From a virus, in the IMG/VR virus record IMGVR_UViG_3300049893_000056, positions 1 to 34,214 of that record: a stretch of 34,214 bases of DNA; one strand, 5' to 3'. The notes beneath the pieces are model-generated. The model was not told where the DNA came from. It did not search any database and saw nothing but the letters and a program-made list of their open reading frames with translations. The translations under genes were made by a program, and so were the position numbers. This document shows, in pieces, positions 1 to 7,765 of the stretch. Every line of letters begins with the position of its first letter. The stretch's first letter is position 1.

Positions 1-72
1 ATATATATCTATATATATATAATAATATAATTATAATAATTATATAATAATATAACTATTTGTAAATAATAC
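1..72. other. A/T-only tract at left edge
   Basis: The first 72 bases are almost exclusively A and T (C at 9, 55 and 72, G at 62), made of TA dinucleotide runs and short ATAAT-like units. No open frame or RNA gene is visible. It ends directly at the -35 element of a strong promoter. If the genome is circular or circularly permuted, this would be the spacer between the divergent - strand replication block and the + strand virion block. An easily melted tract here could serve as an origin or an upstream promoter element, but nothing in the sequence proves either. Confidence 0.5.
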
Positions 73-101
73 TTGACAATTTAATAATTTTATGTTATAC
101 T
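73..101 (+). promoter_or_regulatory. sigma70-type promoter with extended -10
   Basis: TTGACA at 73-78 and TATACT at 96-101 are separated by exactly 17 bases, with TGT just before the -10 (TGN extended -10). Transcription would start near 107-109, about 46 bases before the first gene. A second TATAAT at 109-114 lacks a matching -35 and overlaps the expected start site. This promoter would drive the small terminase/HNH/tail-fibre genes. The same design recurs at 11758 and, on the - strand, at 31668. Confidence 0.8.
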
Positions 102-153
102 ATTCAGGTATAATATAAATTCGTCTTAAATAAACTAATTATCCGTCTTGACT

Positions 154-696
154 ATGAAAATAAATTACGCTTCTTTGAAAGATGAAATGGGTCGCTATAG
201 AACTCAGAGTCTATTCTGGGAGCTACGTTATGGTGTAGATGCGAAGTATCCCCCAATCTTCACCCTCAAAGCAGAAGATATTGAACGTGACGGTGTTAAG
301 TATCTTTCCCTCAAGAAGTTATACATGGCCTATGATCATGTACCAGGACTTGAGTATGAGTTCGCAATGGACGTATTCAATTCCTGGGATCATTGGCAAA
401 AGTTACAAGGGGACACTATCCCTGCGATTAAAGATGAGATTAAAGCTTGGAGAGAAGAACTCGATATTCGTATTAAAGCTAAAGCTATCAAAGCTCTTAT
501 GACCTCATCTCTAGATAATGACGCTAAAGGTGTTAATGCAGCTAAGTATCTTGTAGAGAAAGGTTACCTCACTAAACGAGGTCGTCCTTCTAAAGAAGAA
601 CTAGAACGTGAGAAGAAACAGATTTTAGGAATGAATAAAGACGTAGCGTCTGATCTAGAACGTATAGGTCTTAAAGTTGTTAACGGAGCAGAGTAA
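154..696 (+). CDS. probable terminase small subunit
   Basis: The 180-residue protein is mostly helical and highly charged. A conserved-looking middle holds a YDHVPGLEYEFA segment near residues 60-72, and a GRPSKEELEREK segment lies near 142-153. The latter type of GRPS(K/T) stretch is common near the end of phage small terminases. Its role would be to recognise the phage DNA and load the large terminase. No enzyme motif is visible. Two starts are possible, TTG at 148 and ATG at 154; ATG is chosen, and neither has a clear Shine-Dalgarno. It overlaps the HNH gene by one base (TAATG). The large terminase lies 7.7 kb downstream rather than next to it. Assignment rests on composition, size, the GRPSKEE stretch and the HNH neighbour, so it is moderately sure. 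Confidence 0.55.
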   Translation: MKINYASLKDEMGRYRTQSLFWELRYGVDAKYPPIFTLKAEDIERDGVKYLSLKKLYMAYDHVPGLEYEFAMDVFNSWDHWQKLQGDTIPAIKDEIKAWREELDIRIKAKAIKALMTSSLDNDAKGVNAAKYLVEKGYLTKRGRPSKEELEREKKQILGMNKDVASDLERIGLKVVNGAE

Positions 697-956
697 TGCC
701 ATTCCAAACAAACGGTAAAAGAGATTACAAGAAAGAACTTCGTTGGGAACATACTACTCACCCTAAACGAGTTAAGGAAAGAGCAGAACGAAATCAAGCT
801 CGACGTGCTGTAGGTCTTAAGGTAGGTGATCCTAGACAAGTAGATCATAAACGTCCTCTTGTTAATGGCGGTAGTAATAAGAAATCAAATTTAAGAATCA
901 CATCAGCTAAAACAAATTTACACAAAGAAGCAATGAGGAAAAAACGCAATGGCTAA
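696..956 (+). CDS. HNH endonuclease
   Basis: This is a short, very basic 86-residue protein. A beta-beta-alpha metal HNH core is visible: VDHKRPL with Asp50-His51, then NGG at 57-59 and SNLRITSAKTNLHK with Asn65 and Asn74. Small HNH proteins next to terminase genes nick or cut DNA during packaging in many phages, and that is the likely role here. The start overlaps the preceding stop as TAATG. The 3' end overlaps the next gene by 8 bases. It could instead be a free-standing homing-type nuclease, but the compact fit in the operon argues for a working packaging helper. Confidence 0.8.
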   Translation: MPFQTNGKRDYKKELRWEHTTHPKRVKERAERNQARRAVGLKVGDPRQVDHKRPLVNGGSNKKSNLRITSAKTNLHKEAMRKKRNG

Positions 957-1278
957 AATTTTAATTGGTAATGTAACGTCTGGTTTTGCAGCTACCACAG
1001 CTATCAATAACGCATTTGACGCTATTGAAACTGAATTAAACAGTAAGGTTTTATATCGAGACAATCCAGCTGGTGAACCTAACCAAATGGAAAACGATCT
1101 TGATATGAATGGATTCAACATCCTCAATGCAGGTGGTGTTGAAGTTGGTGGTGTTGATATTCTTGCACAAATGCAAACAATCTACGATGACTATCTTGCG
1201 TTAGTAGATCGAGTAACAATTAGTACATCTTCTCCTACAGGTGGTTCTGATGGAGATATTTGGTTTAAAGTAAGTTAA
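949..1278 (+). CDS. tail fibre/virion adaptor protein, short
   Basis: 109 residues. The centre carries QMENDLDMNGFNILNAG (about 46-62), the 'NDLDMNG-x-I-N' signature seen in N-terminal, tail-attaching regions of T7-type fibres and tailspikes. The end, PTGGSDGDIWFKVS, resembles the short glycine-rich C-terminal modules of phage fibre proteins. It probably sits at the tail and anchors or extends a fibre. It is too short for a receptor-binding domain, which the large protein at 3439 likely supplies. The start lies 8 bases inside the HNH gene. Confidence 0.65.
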   Translation: MAKILIGNVTSGFAATTAINNAFDAIETELNSKVLYRDNPAGEPNQMENDLDMNGFNILNAGGVEVGGVDILAQMQTIYDDYLALVDRVTISTSSPTGGSDGDIWFKVS

Positions 1279-1296
1279 TTTTTTTAGGAGAAATAA

Positions 1297-1689
1297 ATGG
1301 CAGCATTATCAGATTACGCAGAGAAGTTATTACTCGATTGGGCAATGACTACAGGTTCTGCAACTCGCCCTACAGCATGGTATGTAGCACTCTATACAGC
1401 AGCTCCATCTGATTCAGGTGGTGGTACAGAAGTTTCAACAGGAGGCTACTCACGTAAGTCAGTAACTTTTGCAGCAGCTACTTCACCAGGTGGTACAACA
1501 TCAAATACAAATACAGTTTCATTTACTGCATCAGGTGCTAACTATGGTACTGTAACACACATTGGTATTTTTGATGCATCAACTGCAGGTAACCTTTTAT
1601 GGCACGGAGCTATGACTGCTTCTAAGACAGTGAATGATGGTGATACACTAGAATTCTCAATTGGTAATATTGACTTAACAATCGCTTAA
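1297..1689 (+). CDS. phage tail/fibre-associated structural protein
   Basis: The 130-residue protein starts with ALSDYAEKLLLDWAM, followed by ALYTAAPSDSGGGTEVS near residues 30-46 and a beta-rich Ser/Thr/Ala/Gly remainder. This layout (helical start, YVALYTA-PSDSGGGTEV, beta sandwich) matches a small structural protein found in fibre modules of many tailed phages. No enzymatic residues are visible. AGGAG at 1286-1290, seven bases before ATG, is one of the better ribosome sites in the window, so the protein may be made in many copies. The exact position in the virion cannot be read from sequence. Confidence 0.6.
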   Translation: MAALSDYAEKLLLDWAMTTGSATRPTAWYVALYTAAPSDSGGGTEVSTGGYSRKSVTFAAATSPGGTTSNTNTVSFTASGANYGTVTHIGIFDASTAGNLLWHGAMTASKTVNDGDTLEFSIGNIDLTIA

Positions 1690-1691
1690 TC

Positions 1692-2567
1692 ATGGCTGAT
1701 GGCTTTCGCGTCCTCGAGAATGGGGACTATAGAATAACGGAAGCCGATGTCTTTCGGATCACTGAACGCTTTGATGAAGGGTTTAGTGATCACAGTGGTA
1801 GTGGTAGTTTAGCAGTAACAGGTACTTTAACACAGTTAGCTTTTTTTGATATTAGTAGCGAAGGAATCTTTTCCTCTACACCAATTTTAAAAAATGCTGG
1901 AGCAACAAGTTTAACTGGTACAGGATCTATATCATCAATAGGATCTTTAACTCAACCAGCTAACTCTAGTTTAACAGCACAAGGAACTATAAGTTCAAAT
2001 GCTAATGTAGGTAAGTTTGCTTACTCAGATTTATCTGCATCAGGATCAGTAAGTGCAATAAGTTCTAAAACATTATTTGGTTTTGCAAATTTAGAAGTAC
2101 TAGGTACACATTTATTTGCAGGTGATCGTAGAATTGGTCACAATCATAACTTTGAAGCTTTTGGTACAGTATCAGCAACTCCTGATCTAAAAGCTTATAG
2201 ATCAGTAAATGTAAATGCTACAGGATCTATTACAAGTTCTGCACAAGTTACACGATTTGGTTTAAGTGCACTAACAGGAACAGGTACTCTTGTTAACCAA
2301 GGGTTAAAGATTAGAACAGCAGATGCTTCTTTAACAGCATCAGGTTCAATCAGTGCAGATCCAGATGTAACTATTCAAGCTACTTCTGCATTATCAGGTA
2401 CAGGTACATTAGCAGCAGATGGAACAAGAATAGCCTTCTCATCTACGCTTTATGTTAAAGATACTAGTTGGAAAGTTACAACTCCTTACGTTAAACATTT
2501 AGGATCTTGGAAAATACCAGATTATATTTATGTTAAAGTAAGTGGTGCTTGGACGAGGGTTTACTAA
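1692..2567 (+). CDS. repeat-rich tail fibre protein
   Basis: 291 residues. The N-terminus (1-35) carries two RITE units (YRITEADVFRITERF). From about 40 to 250 the chain is built from degenerate repeats of roughly 20-25 residues centred on L(T/S)(G/A)(T/S)G(T/S)(I/L), an elongated beta fibre pattern. The last 30 residues form a module, YVKHLGSWK...VKVSGAWTRVY, that is repeated at the end of the next gene. Low-complexity Ser/Thr/Gly composition fits an extracellular virion fibre. It follows the previous gene after two bases and overlaps the next ATG by one base (TAATG). Confidence 0.6.
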   Translation: MADGFRVLENGDYRITEADVFRITERFDEGFSDHSGSGSLAVTGTLTQLAFFDISSEGIFSSTPILKNAGATSLTGTGSISSIGSLTQPANSSLTAQGTISSNANVGKFAYSDLSASGSVSAISSKTLFGFANLEVLGTHLFAGDRRIGHNHNFEAFGTVSATPDLKAYRSVNVNATGSITSSAQVTRFGLSALTGTGTLVNQGLKIRTADASLTASGSISADPDVTIQATSALSGTGTLAADGTRIAFSSTLYVKDTSWKVTTPYVKHLGSWKIPDYIYVKVSGAWTRVY

Positions 2568-2869
2568 TGCCTCTAATTCAATACGGACAATTTGAATCTA
2601 TAACAGAATTAATGACTCGTATTACAGAAGCGAGTGATACTCGTATAACAGAGGCTGGTGATACACGAATTACTAATGATGAGGTAGGTAATACTGTAGT
2701 TTCCTCTATGGTAGCTGATCCTACTTTAATACCATTAGCATCTGAACCTTATGTTAGAGTTAGTGGAGTATGGAAATTATTTGTTCCTTATGTAAAACAT
2801 AATGGATCTTGGAAACAACCGAATGCAATATATAAAAAAGTAAGTGGAAACTGGAAAAGGGTATACTAA
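2567..2869 (+). CDS. small fibre protein with RITEA repeats, paralogue of preceding gene
   Basis: 100 residues from the ATG at 2567; an upstream in-frame TTG at 2549 lies inside the previous gene and is less likely. Residues 17-40 hold three copies of an eight-residue unit (TRITEASD, TRITEAGD, TRITNDEV). The C-terminal 50 residues contain YVRVSGVWKLF and then YVKHNGSWK...YKKVSGNWKRVY, matching the end of the upstream protein. It looks like a shortened paralogue that kept both end modules and lost the fibre repeats. A tail tip or fibre part is likely. Confidence 0.6.
   Translation: MPLIQYGQFESITELMTRITEASDTRITEAGDTRITNDEVGNTVVSSMVADPTLIPLASEPYVRVSGVWKLFVPYVKHNGSWKQPNAIYKKVSGNWKRVY
2615..2686 (+). 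repeat. 24-bp coding tandem repeat (three units)
   Basis: Three consecutive 24-base units encode TRITEASD, TRITEAGD and TRITNDEV. Units 1 and 2 differ at several synonymous third positions (cgt att aca gaa versus cgt ata aca gag), so the protein repeat is kept while the DNA has diverged. The same RITEA unit appears twice near 1724-1770 in the neighbouring gene. Confidence 0.7.
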
Positions 2870-3439
2870 ATGGCAAACGTAAAAATATCAGGATTAACCT
2901 CAGCAGCAGCAGTAGTTGGTGCAAATGAATTTGAAATTAATGAAGCAGGTACGAGTAAAAAGGTTACCGCTACTCAGATTTCTACATTTGTTAAAGCTGA
3001 CTTACTAGATGATGCTACTGTAAACTTTACAGGTAATCTACAAGAGGGTGGTAGTAATGTTTTAATTGCAACTGATATTGGAACATCTGTACAGGGTTAC
3101 GATGCTAATACAGCTAAACTAAATGTAGATCAATCTTGGTCAGGATCACAACGAGGTACTCCAGTTACTGATAACGATTTATCATTTGATTTATCAGCAT
3201 CTAATAATTTTACATGTACACCAGCAGCTACAGGAGCTCTAACATTTACTAATCACACTGCAGGTCAATCTGGTTATGTTCTTCTTATCAATACAGGTGG
3301 TTATGCTATTACAGCTGCAGCTACTACTAAAGTAGGTTCTTCTTTCTTAACCACAGTTTCAACTGCTGGTACATATTTAATTTCATACTATGACAATGGT
3401 ACTAATGCTTATTGTACTTGTTCAGGAGCTCTTGCTTAA
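2870..3439 (+). CDS. tail fibre/virion structural protein
   Basis: 189 residues. It opens with MANVKISGLTSAAAVVGANEFE, the KISGL(T/P) start common to many aquatic-phage fibre and baseplate proteins. Residues 25-70 continue with EAGTSKKVTATQI. The second half is a Ser/Thr/Gly-rich beta domain with LSFDLSASNNFTCTP, TFTNHTAGQSGYVLLINTGG and YYDNGTNAY, a layout often found as a C-terminal beta domain of phage adhesins. No catalytic motif. It abuts the previous stop, and its own stop overlaps the start of the giant adhesin as TAATG. Confidence 0.6.
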   Translation: MANVKISGLTSAAAVVGANEFEINEAGTSKKVTATQISTFVKADLLDDATVNFTGNLQEGGSNVLIATDIGTSVQGYDANTAKLNVDQSWSGSQRGTPVTDNDLSFDLSASNNFTCTPAATGALTFTNHTAGQSGYVLLINTGGYAITAAATTKVGSSFLTTVSTAGTYLISYYDNGTNAYCTCSGALA

Positions 3440-6363
3440 TGTCCTTACTACAAAATAGTAATGCTATAGAGTCTGGTAGTTATAACATCAATAACTCACT
3501 TCGTTTTAGAAGTAGTGCTAGTGCTAATTTAAGTAGAACACCGTCAGGGACAACAAGACGAATAATGACATTCAGCTTTTGGGTGAAGCGAGGTTCTGTT
3601 TCAGCTGATAACTATATAATAAATGCAACAACAGACGCAACAGCCAGTTCTGTAATATATTTTAATAACTCTAATAGTGGTACGCTTGATGTATTTTTAA
3701 GAGATACATCTACAAACTATTCATTAACTACTACGCAAGTATTTCGTGATCCAAGTGCTTGGTATCATATTGTAGTAGCTATAGATACAACAAAAGCTAC
3801 TGCATCAGACAGAACTAAAGTATATGTAAATGGTTCAGAAGTTACATCTTTTTTAACTGCTAGTTATATACCACAAAACACACAATTAGCTTTTGGTAAT
3901 ACTGTAGCTCATTACATTGGTGGTAATGCAAGTTATTTGGATGGGTATTTAGCAGAATTTTATTATGTATCTGGTAGTCAATTAACACCATCATCATTCG
4001 GTGAAACAGATACTACTACAGGCGTATGGAAACCTAAAGCATACACAGGAACATATGGCAGTAATGGTTTCTACCTTAAATTCTCTGACATAGCTACTAC
4101 ATCAGGTTCTAACGCTGGACTAGGTAAAGATTTCTCTGGTAATGGTAATTACTGGACAACTAACAATATCTCTGTCACATCTGGCACAACTTATGATGCT
4201 ATGACAGATAGCCCTACATTAAGTGAAAGTGCTAGTAATTATGCTGTATTGAGTCCTATTGATTCATCTGGAAAAACTATTGCTGATGCTAATTTAAGAT
4301 TTTCAGGAAGTGCTAATGGAATTGTAAAAGCATCTATTGGTATGTCTAGTGGAAAATGGTATTGTGAAGTAACTAACAATGCAGCCAATGATACATTTTT
4401 AGGAATTTGCACACAATCTACAGCACCTACATCTGCTTATTTAGGAACAAATGCAACAAGTTGGTCATATCGTAGTGGTGGAACTAAATTTACCAATGCT
4501 TCTAGCTCTGCTTATGGAGCATCATATACAACTAATGATATTATTGGTATAGCTTTTGATGCAGATGCAGGTTCACTTACATTTTATAAAAATAATGTAT
4601 CACAAGGTGTAGCATTTTCTGGTTTAGCTGCTAATACTTATGTATTTGCTGCTGGTAACAATGCTGCTACAAATGATTGTTCGTTTAACTTTGGTCAAAG
4701 ACCATTCGCATACACACCACCTACAGGGTTTGTAGGATTAAATACATATAACTTACCTGATAGCACTATTAAAAAAGGTAATAGCTATATGGATATAACA
4801 TTATATACAGGTACTGCTACTTCAACCGCATTTACAAATAATGGGTCTTTTAAACCAGATTTAGTGTGGTTAAAAGGCAGATCTGCTCCTAAAGATCATT
4901 CATTATATGATTCCGTAAGAGGAGTTACAAAAAGATTACGTTCTAGTGCTACGGATGCAGAAAATACAGTAGCTCAAGGTTTAACTGCATTTAATTCTAA
5001 TGGTTTTACATTAGGAACTGATAATAATGACAACGCTACTGTTTCTACATATGTAGCATGGCAATGGCTTGGTTCAACAACAGCAACACCTACATATAAA
5101 TCAGTATCATTTATTCAAGGGGCAACTACTATTGCTGTTCCAATGCCTTCTACTTATGCAACAAATGATTTACTTGTAATGGTATGTGGCTCTGGAGGTA
5201 CTGGATCAACTTGGAGCACACCTAGTGGTTGGAATACTACACCTTCAAATACTAATGGTGGAGCTTGTTTTTGGAAGTATGCTACAGCATCAGAACCTTC
5301 AACTCATTCTACGACTATAACAGGAACCAATGTAGGTTCTGCATCTATTTTTGCATTTTCAGGAGCAGCATTTGATACATCAGGTGTGCCAGGAACAGCA
5401 TCAAGTACTCTAACACCAGCTTCAATTAGTGTGGGTGCTAGTAATAGTACAATATTATATGTGGTACATGACAATGGTGCTTCTAGAAGTTCTAGTACTC
5501 CAACAGGATATACTTCAAGAGTTAGTGATACAGATTCGACAGCTCCTAGTATGCAAATATATAGTTTAGATGGTGTAGCTTCTGGAACTTATACTCCTCC
5601 TACTGTGACTACTAGTGGTACTATGAGAGGTTTCCTTATATCACTTAAACCTAGTTCAGCTGTTCTTAATACAACAGGTTCTATTACATCTACTGTATCT
5701 GCAAATACAACTGCTGGGTTTAGTATTGTAACTTATACAGGAACAGGTGCTAATGCTACAGTAGGACATGGTTTGGGTGTAGCTCCTAAAATGATAATTA
5801 TTAAAGACAGAGTATCAGCAGCACAAAATTGGGCTATATATCATGTTTCTTTAGGCAATACAACTTTTATGCGTCTAAATACTACAGCAGCTCAACAAGC
5901 AGCAAATTCTATTTATTGGCAAAATACTAGTCCAACTTCATCAGTATTTTCTATTGGAACTTATGGTGAAATGAATACAAATACAGAAACATTTGTAGCC
6001 TATTGCTGGGCAGAAATAGCAGGATTTAGTAAGTTTGGTTCTTATACAGGTAATGGTAGTGCTAATGGGCCTTTTGTTTATCTTGGATTTAGACCTAAAT
6101 ATGTAATTATTAAATGTTCAAGTGCTGCAACTTATAATTGGAACACTTATGATTCTGCTCGTGATTTATATAATACTACAGATGATATATTACAAGCCAA
6201 TACAAGTTCTGCTGAATTTACAAATGATACAGCAAACCCATTAGATTTTCTTTCCAATGGATTTAAGATAAGAGGTTCTAATGCTGCTAATAATGGTTCT
6301 GGTGCTACATTTATTTACGCGGCGTTTGCCGAAAACCCTTTCAAAAATTCTTTAGCGAGGTAA
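3439..6363 (+). CDS. large multidomain adhesin (lectin-like LamG + SPRY)
   Basis: 974 residues from the ATG that overlaps the previous stop; an in-frame ATG at 3412 is inside that gene. Residues about 18-200 look like a laminin-G/concanavalin-like sandwich (TFSFWVKRG, WYHIVVAIDTTK, YLDGYLAEFYYV). Residues about 270-430 match a SPRY domain (GKWYCEVTN, FLGICT, IIGIAFDADAGSLTFYKNN). Beyond that come three similar modules with F-P-x-hydrophobic-IK followed by W-x-x-Y-D-x-x-R: PDLVWLKGR near 473, PKMIIIKDR near 784, and PKYVIIKCS near 886, resembling DUF7483. All these folds bind surface glycans or proteins, so this is the main receptor-binding candidate. The tail-fibre-assembly-like gene follows directly. 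Confidence 0.75.
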   Translation: MSLLQNSNAIESGSYNINNSLRFRSSASANLSRTPSGTTRRIMTFSFWVKRGSVSADNYIINATTDATASSVIYFNNSNSGTLDVFLRDTSTNYSLTTTQVFRDPSAWYHIVVAIDTTKATASDRTKVYVNGSEVTSFLTASYIPQNTQLAFGNTVAHYIGGNASYLDGYLAEFYYVSGSQLTPSSFGETDTTTGVWKPKAYTGTYGSNGFYLKFSDIATTSGSNAGLGKDFSGNGNYWTTNNISVTSGTTYDAMTDSPTLSESASNYAVLSPIDSSGKTIADANLRFSGSANGIVKASIGMSSGKWYCEVTNNAANDTFLGICTQSTAPTSAYLGTNATSWSYRSGGTKFTNASSSAYGASYTTNDIIGIAFDADAGSLTFYKNNVSQGVAFSGLAANTYVFAAGNNAATNDCSFNFGQRPFAYTPPTGFVGLNTYNLPDSTIKKGNSYMDITLYTGTATSTAFTNNGSFKPDLVWLKGRSAPKDHSLYDSVRGVTKRLRSSATDAENTVAQGLTAFNSNGFTLGTDNNDNATVSTYVAWQWLGSTTATPTYKSVSFIQGATTIAVPMPSTYATNDLLVMVCGSGGTGSTWSTPSGWNTTPSNTNGGACFWKYATASEPSTHSTTITGTNVGSASIFAFSGAAFDTSGVPGTASSTLTPASISVGASNSTILYVVHDNGASRSSSTPTGYTSRVSDTDSTAPSMQIYSLDGVASGTYTPPTVTTSGTMRGFLISLKPSSAVLNTTGSITSTVSANTTAGFSIVTYTGTGANATVGHGLGVAPKMIIIKDRVSAAQNWAIYHVSLGNTTFMRLNTTAAQQAANSIYWQNTSPTSSVFSIGTYGEMNTNTETFVAYCWAEIAGFSKFGSYTGNGSANGPFVYLGFRPKYVIIKCSSAATYNWNTYDSARDLYNTTDDILQANTSSAEFTNDTANPLDFLSNGFKIRGSNAANNGSGATFIYAAFAENPFKNSLAR

Positions 6364-6365
6364 TT

Positions 6366-6797
6366 ATGTTTTTATTAGACGGAAAAGTAATACAACCAGG
6401 TACTCAATTTACTCATAACGGTATCACATACCCACCACAATGGTTATATCAAACAACTTTAGCACAAAAACAAGCTATAGGTATTACAGAAGTACCTGAT
6501 CCAGTTCGTGCTGATGATAGATTTTATTGGGATGGAGATGTAAATAATCCTAAAGATCTAAAAGAGTTAAAAGAGTATCATGTTAAACAAATAAAAGAAA
6601 CAGCTGGTAAGTTATTAGCTCAAACTGACTGGCAAGTTCTTCGTAAATTTGAACGTTCACTTGACATTGAACCTGGTGTCATTGATCAACGTGCTTATAT
6701 TTTAGCTGAAACTAATAGATTAGAGAGTGAGATTAAATCTGCATCTACTGTTGAAGCTTTAATAGAGGCTCTTAACAATCAGAAATGGGAAATGTAA
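6366..6797 (+). CDS. tail fibre assembly-type protein
   Basis: 143 residues. The N-terminal half has FTHNGITYPPQWLYQTT, a short domain that in many phage proteins precedes a helical chaperone part. The C-terminal half has a helix with AGKLLAQTDWQVLRKFE near 76-92, the 'LL-x-x-TDW-x-x-x-R' signature of tail-fibre assembly proteins (DUF4376-like). It would help fold or attach the adhesin encoded just upstream, which fits its position two bases after that gene. It could instead be a minor virion part. Confidence 0.6.
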   Translation: MFLLDGKVIQPGTQFTHNGITYPPQWLYQTTLAQKQAIGITEVPDPVRADDRFYWDGDVNNPKDLKELKEYHVKQIKETAGKLLAQTDWQVLRKFERSLDIEPGVIDQRAYILAETNRLESEIKSASTVEALIEALNNQKWEM

Positions 6798-6964
6798 TGA
6801 AGCAGACTGACTTACAAGAAGTAGATCATCGCTTAAGTACTCATGAAGAAATTTGTGCTATGCGTTATGAGCAGATTAATGCTCGTTTAAAACGATTAGA
6901 ACAAATACTTCTTGGAGCTTTCGGTACAATTATTGTATTACTTTTAAATAACTTATTTAAATAA
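6797..6964 (+). CDS. small coiled-coil membrane protein (XhlA-like, holin partner)
   Basis: 55 residues: MKQTDLQEVDHRLSTHEEIC at the start, a basic amphipathic helix with INARLKRLEQ, then one hydrophobic segment at about 38-51 (LLGAFGTIIVLLLN). A short coiled coil plus a single C-terminal membrane helix is the layout of XhlA/hemolysin-type proteins and small holin partners. The start overlaps the previous stop as TAATG, and the 3TM holin begins one base after its stop. That position makes a role in membrane permeabilisation at lysis likely. Confidence 0.65.
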   Translation: MKQTDLQEVDHRLSTHEEICAMRYEQINARLKRLEQILLGAFGTIIVLLLNNLFK

Positions 6965-6965
6965 T

Positions 6966-7331
6966 ATGGATCCAATAACAATACTAGCAGCATTAGGTCC
7001 TTTAGCAGTAGATCTAGGTAAGTCTCTCATTAACAGGTTTGTAGCACCTGATCAATTCAAACCAGCTACTATAGAGCAATATGCTCAGATGAAACAGATT
7101 GATCTTGAGTTCTTCAAGGTAATGAATGAAGCTGGATCAGGTAACCCATCTTATCCATGGGTAGAAGCTATTGTAAGACTCATGAGACCAACTATTGGTT
7201 TATTAGTACTAGCTACTTGGGCTACAATGCATCTCAAAGGAGTTGCAACAGTAGAAGTAGATAACTTTGCTAGCGCAGTAGGATTTTATTTATTTGGTGA
7301 AAGAAGTTTATTCTACATTAAAAAGAAATGA
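6966..7331 (+). CDS. holin, three-membrane-segment (GTA-holin-like)
   Basis: 121 residues with three hydrophobic stretches, about 2-18, 74-91 (MRPTIGLLVLATWATMHL) and 100-116. The YPWVEAIVRLMRPTIG and GFYLFGERS patterns match the 3TM holin family described from gene transfer agents (GTA_holin_3TM). It would form the inner-membrane lesion that lets the endolysin reach the cell wall. It overlaps the endolysin start by four bases (ATGA), consistent with coupled expression of the lysis cassette. Confidence 0.8.
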   Translation: MDPITILAALGPLAVDLGKSLINRFVAPDQFKPATIEQYAQMKQIDLEFFKVMNEAGSGNPSYPWVEAIVRLMRPTIGLLVLATWATMHLKGVATVEVDNFASAVGFYLFGERSLFYIKKK

Positions 7332-7765
7332 AACTAACGGAACACTTTACTCTAGAAGAGTTAACAGCATCAGATATAGCAGATAGGCATGGAATAGACA
7401 ATACTCCAACTAGCCCTTTAATTTTAACAAACTTAAAGAACTTAGCAGAAGGATTGGAACATGTCAGGGCTTTATTGGGAAGACCTATTATTGTTAATAG
7501 TGGCTATCGTTCTGTTGTGGTTAATTCATTACTTGGAAGTAAACCGTCAAGTCAACACACGAAAGGATTGGCGGCAGATATTATCTGTCCATCCTTTGGA
7601 ACACCTAAAGATATTATTAAAAAGATTATATCTAGCGATATTAACTATGATCAAGTTATCTTGGAGTTTGATCGTTGGATTCACATTAGCTTCTGTGAAG
7701 AAGGTTATAAACCTCGTAAGCAAGCATTAATTATTGATAGTAAAGGAACTAGAATATATGGCTAA
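7328..7765 (+). CDS. endolysin, M15-family peptidase
   Basis: 145 residues covering a complete peptidase M15 (VanY/DacB-like) domain. The motif SGYRSVVVN (58-66) is followed by SSQHTKGLAAD with zinc ligands His77 and Asp84, then ILEFDRWIHIS with a likely catalytic Glu113 and third ligand His119. It should cleave peptide cross-links of peptidoglycan. No signal peptide or transmembrane segment is visible, so export depends on the holin encoded just upstream. This is a canonical holin-endolysin pair; the phage has a second wall enzyme, a transglycosylase, at 26923. Confidence 0.9.
   Translation: MKLTEHFTLEELTASDIADRHGIDNTPTSPLILTNLKNLAEGLEHVRALLGRPIIVNSGYRSVVVNSLLGSKPSSQHTKGLAADIICPSFGTPKDIIKKIISSDINYDQVILEFDRWIHISFCEEGYKPRKQALIIDSKGTRIYG

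Noticed and set aside
1-72. Repeated TA units as a CRISPR array or microsatellite
   Set aside because: No constant repeat with unique spacers; just A/T-biased sequence with irregular units.
109-114. Second TATAAT downstream of the first promoter
   Set aside because: No -35 element lies 16-18 bases upstream and it overlaps the expected start site of the promoter at 73-101; A/T-rich background makes such hexamers common.
564-848. Open frames on the - strand in the 564-1127 region
   Set aside because: They oppose the small terminase, HNH and fibre genes; composition is Ser/Phe-rich as expected for antisense shadows.
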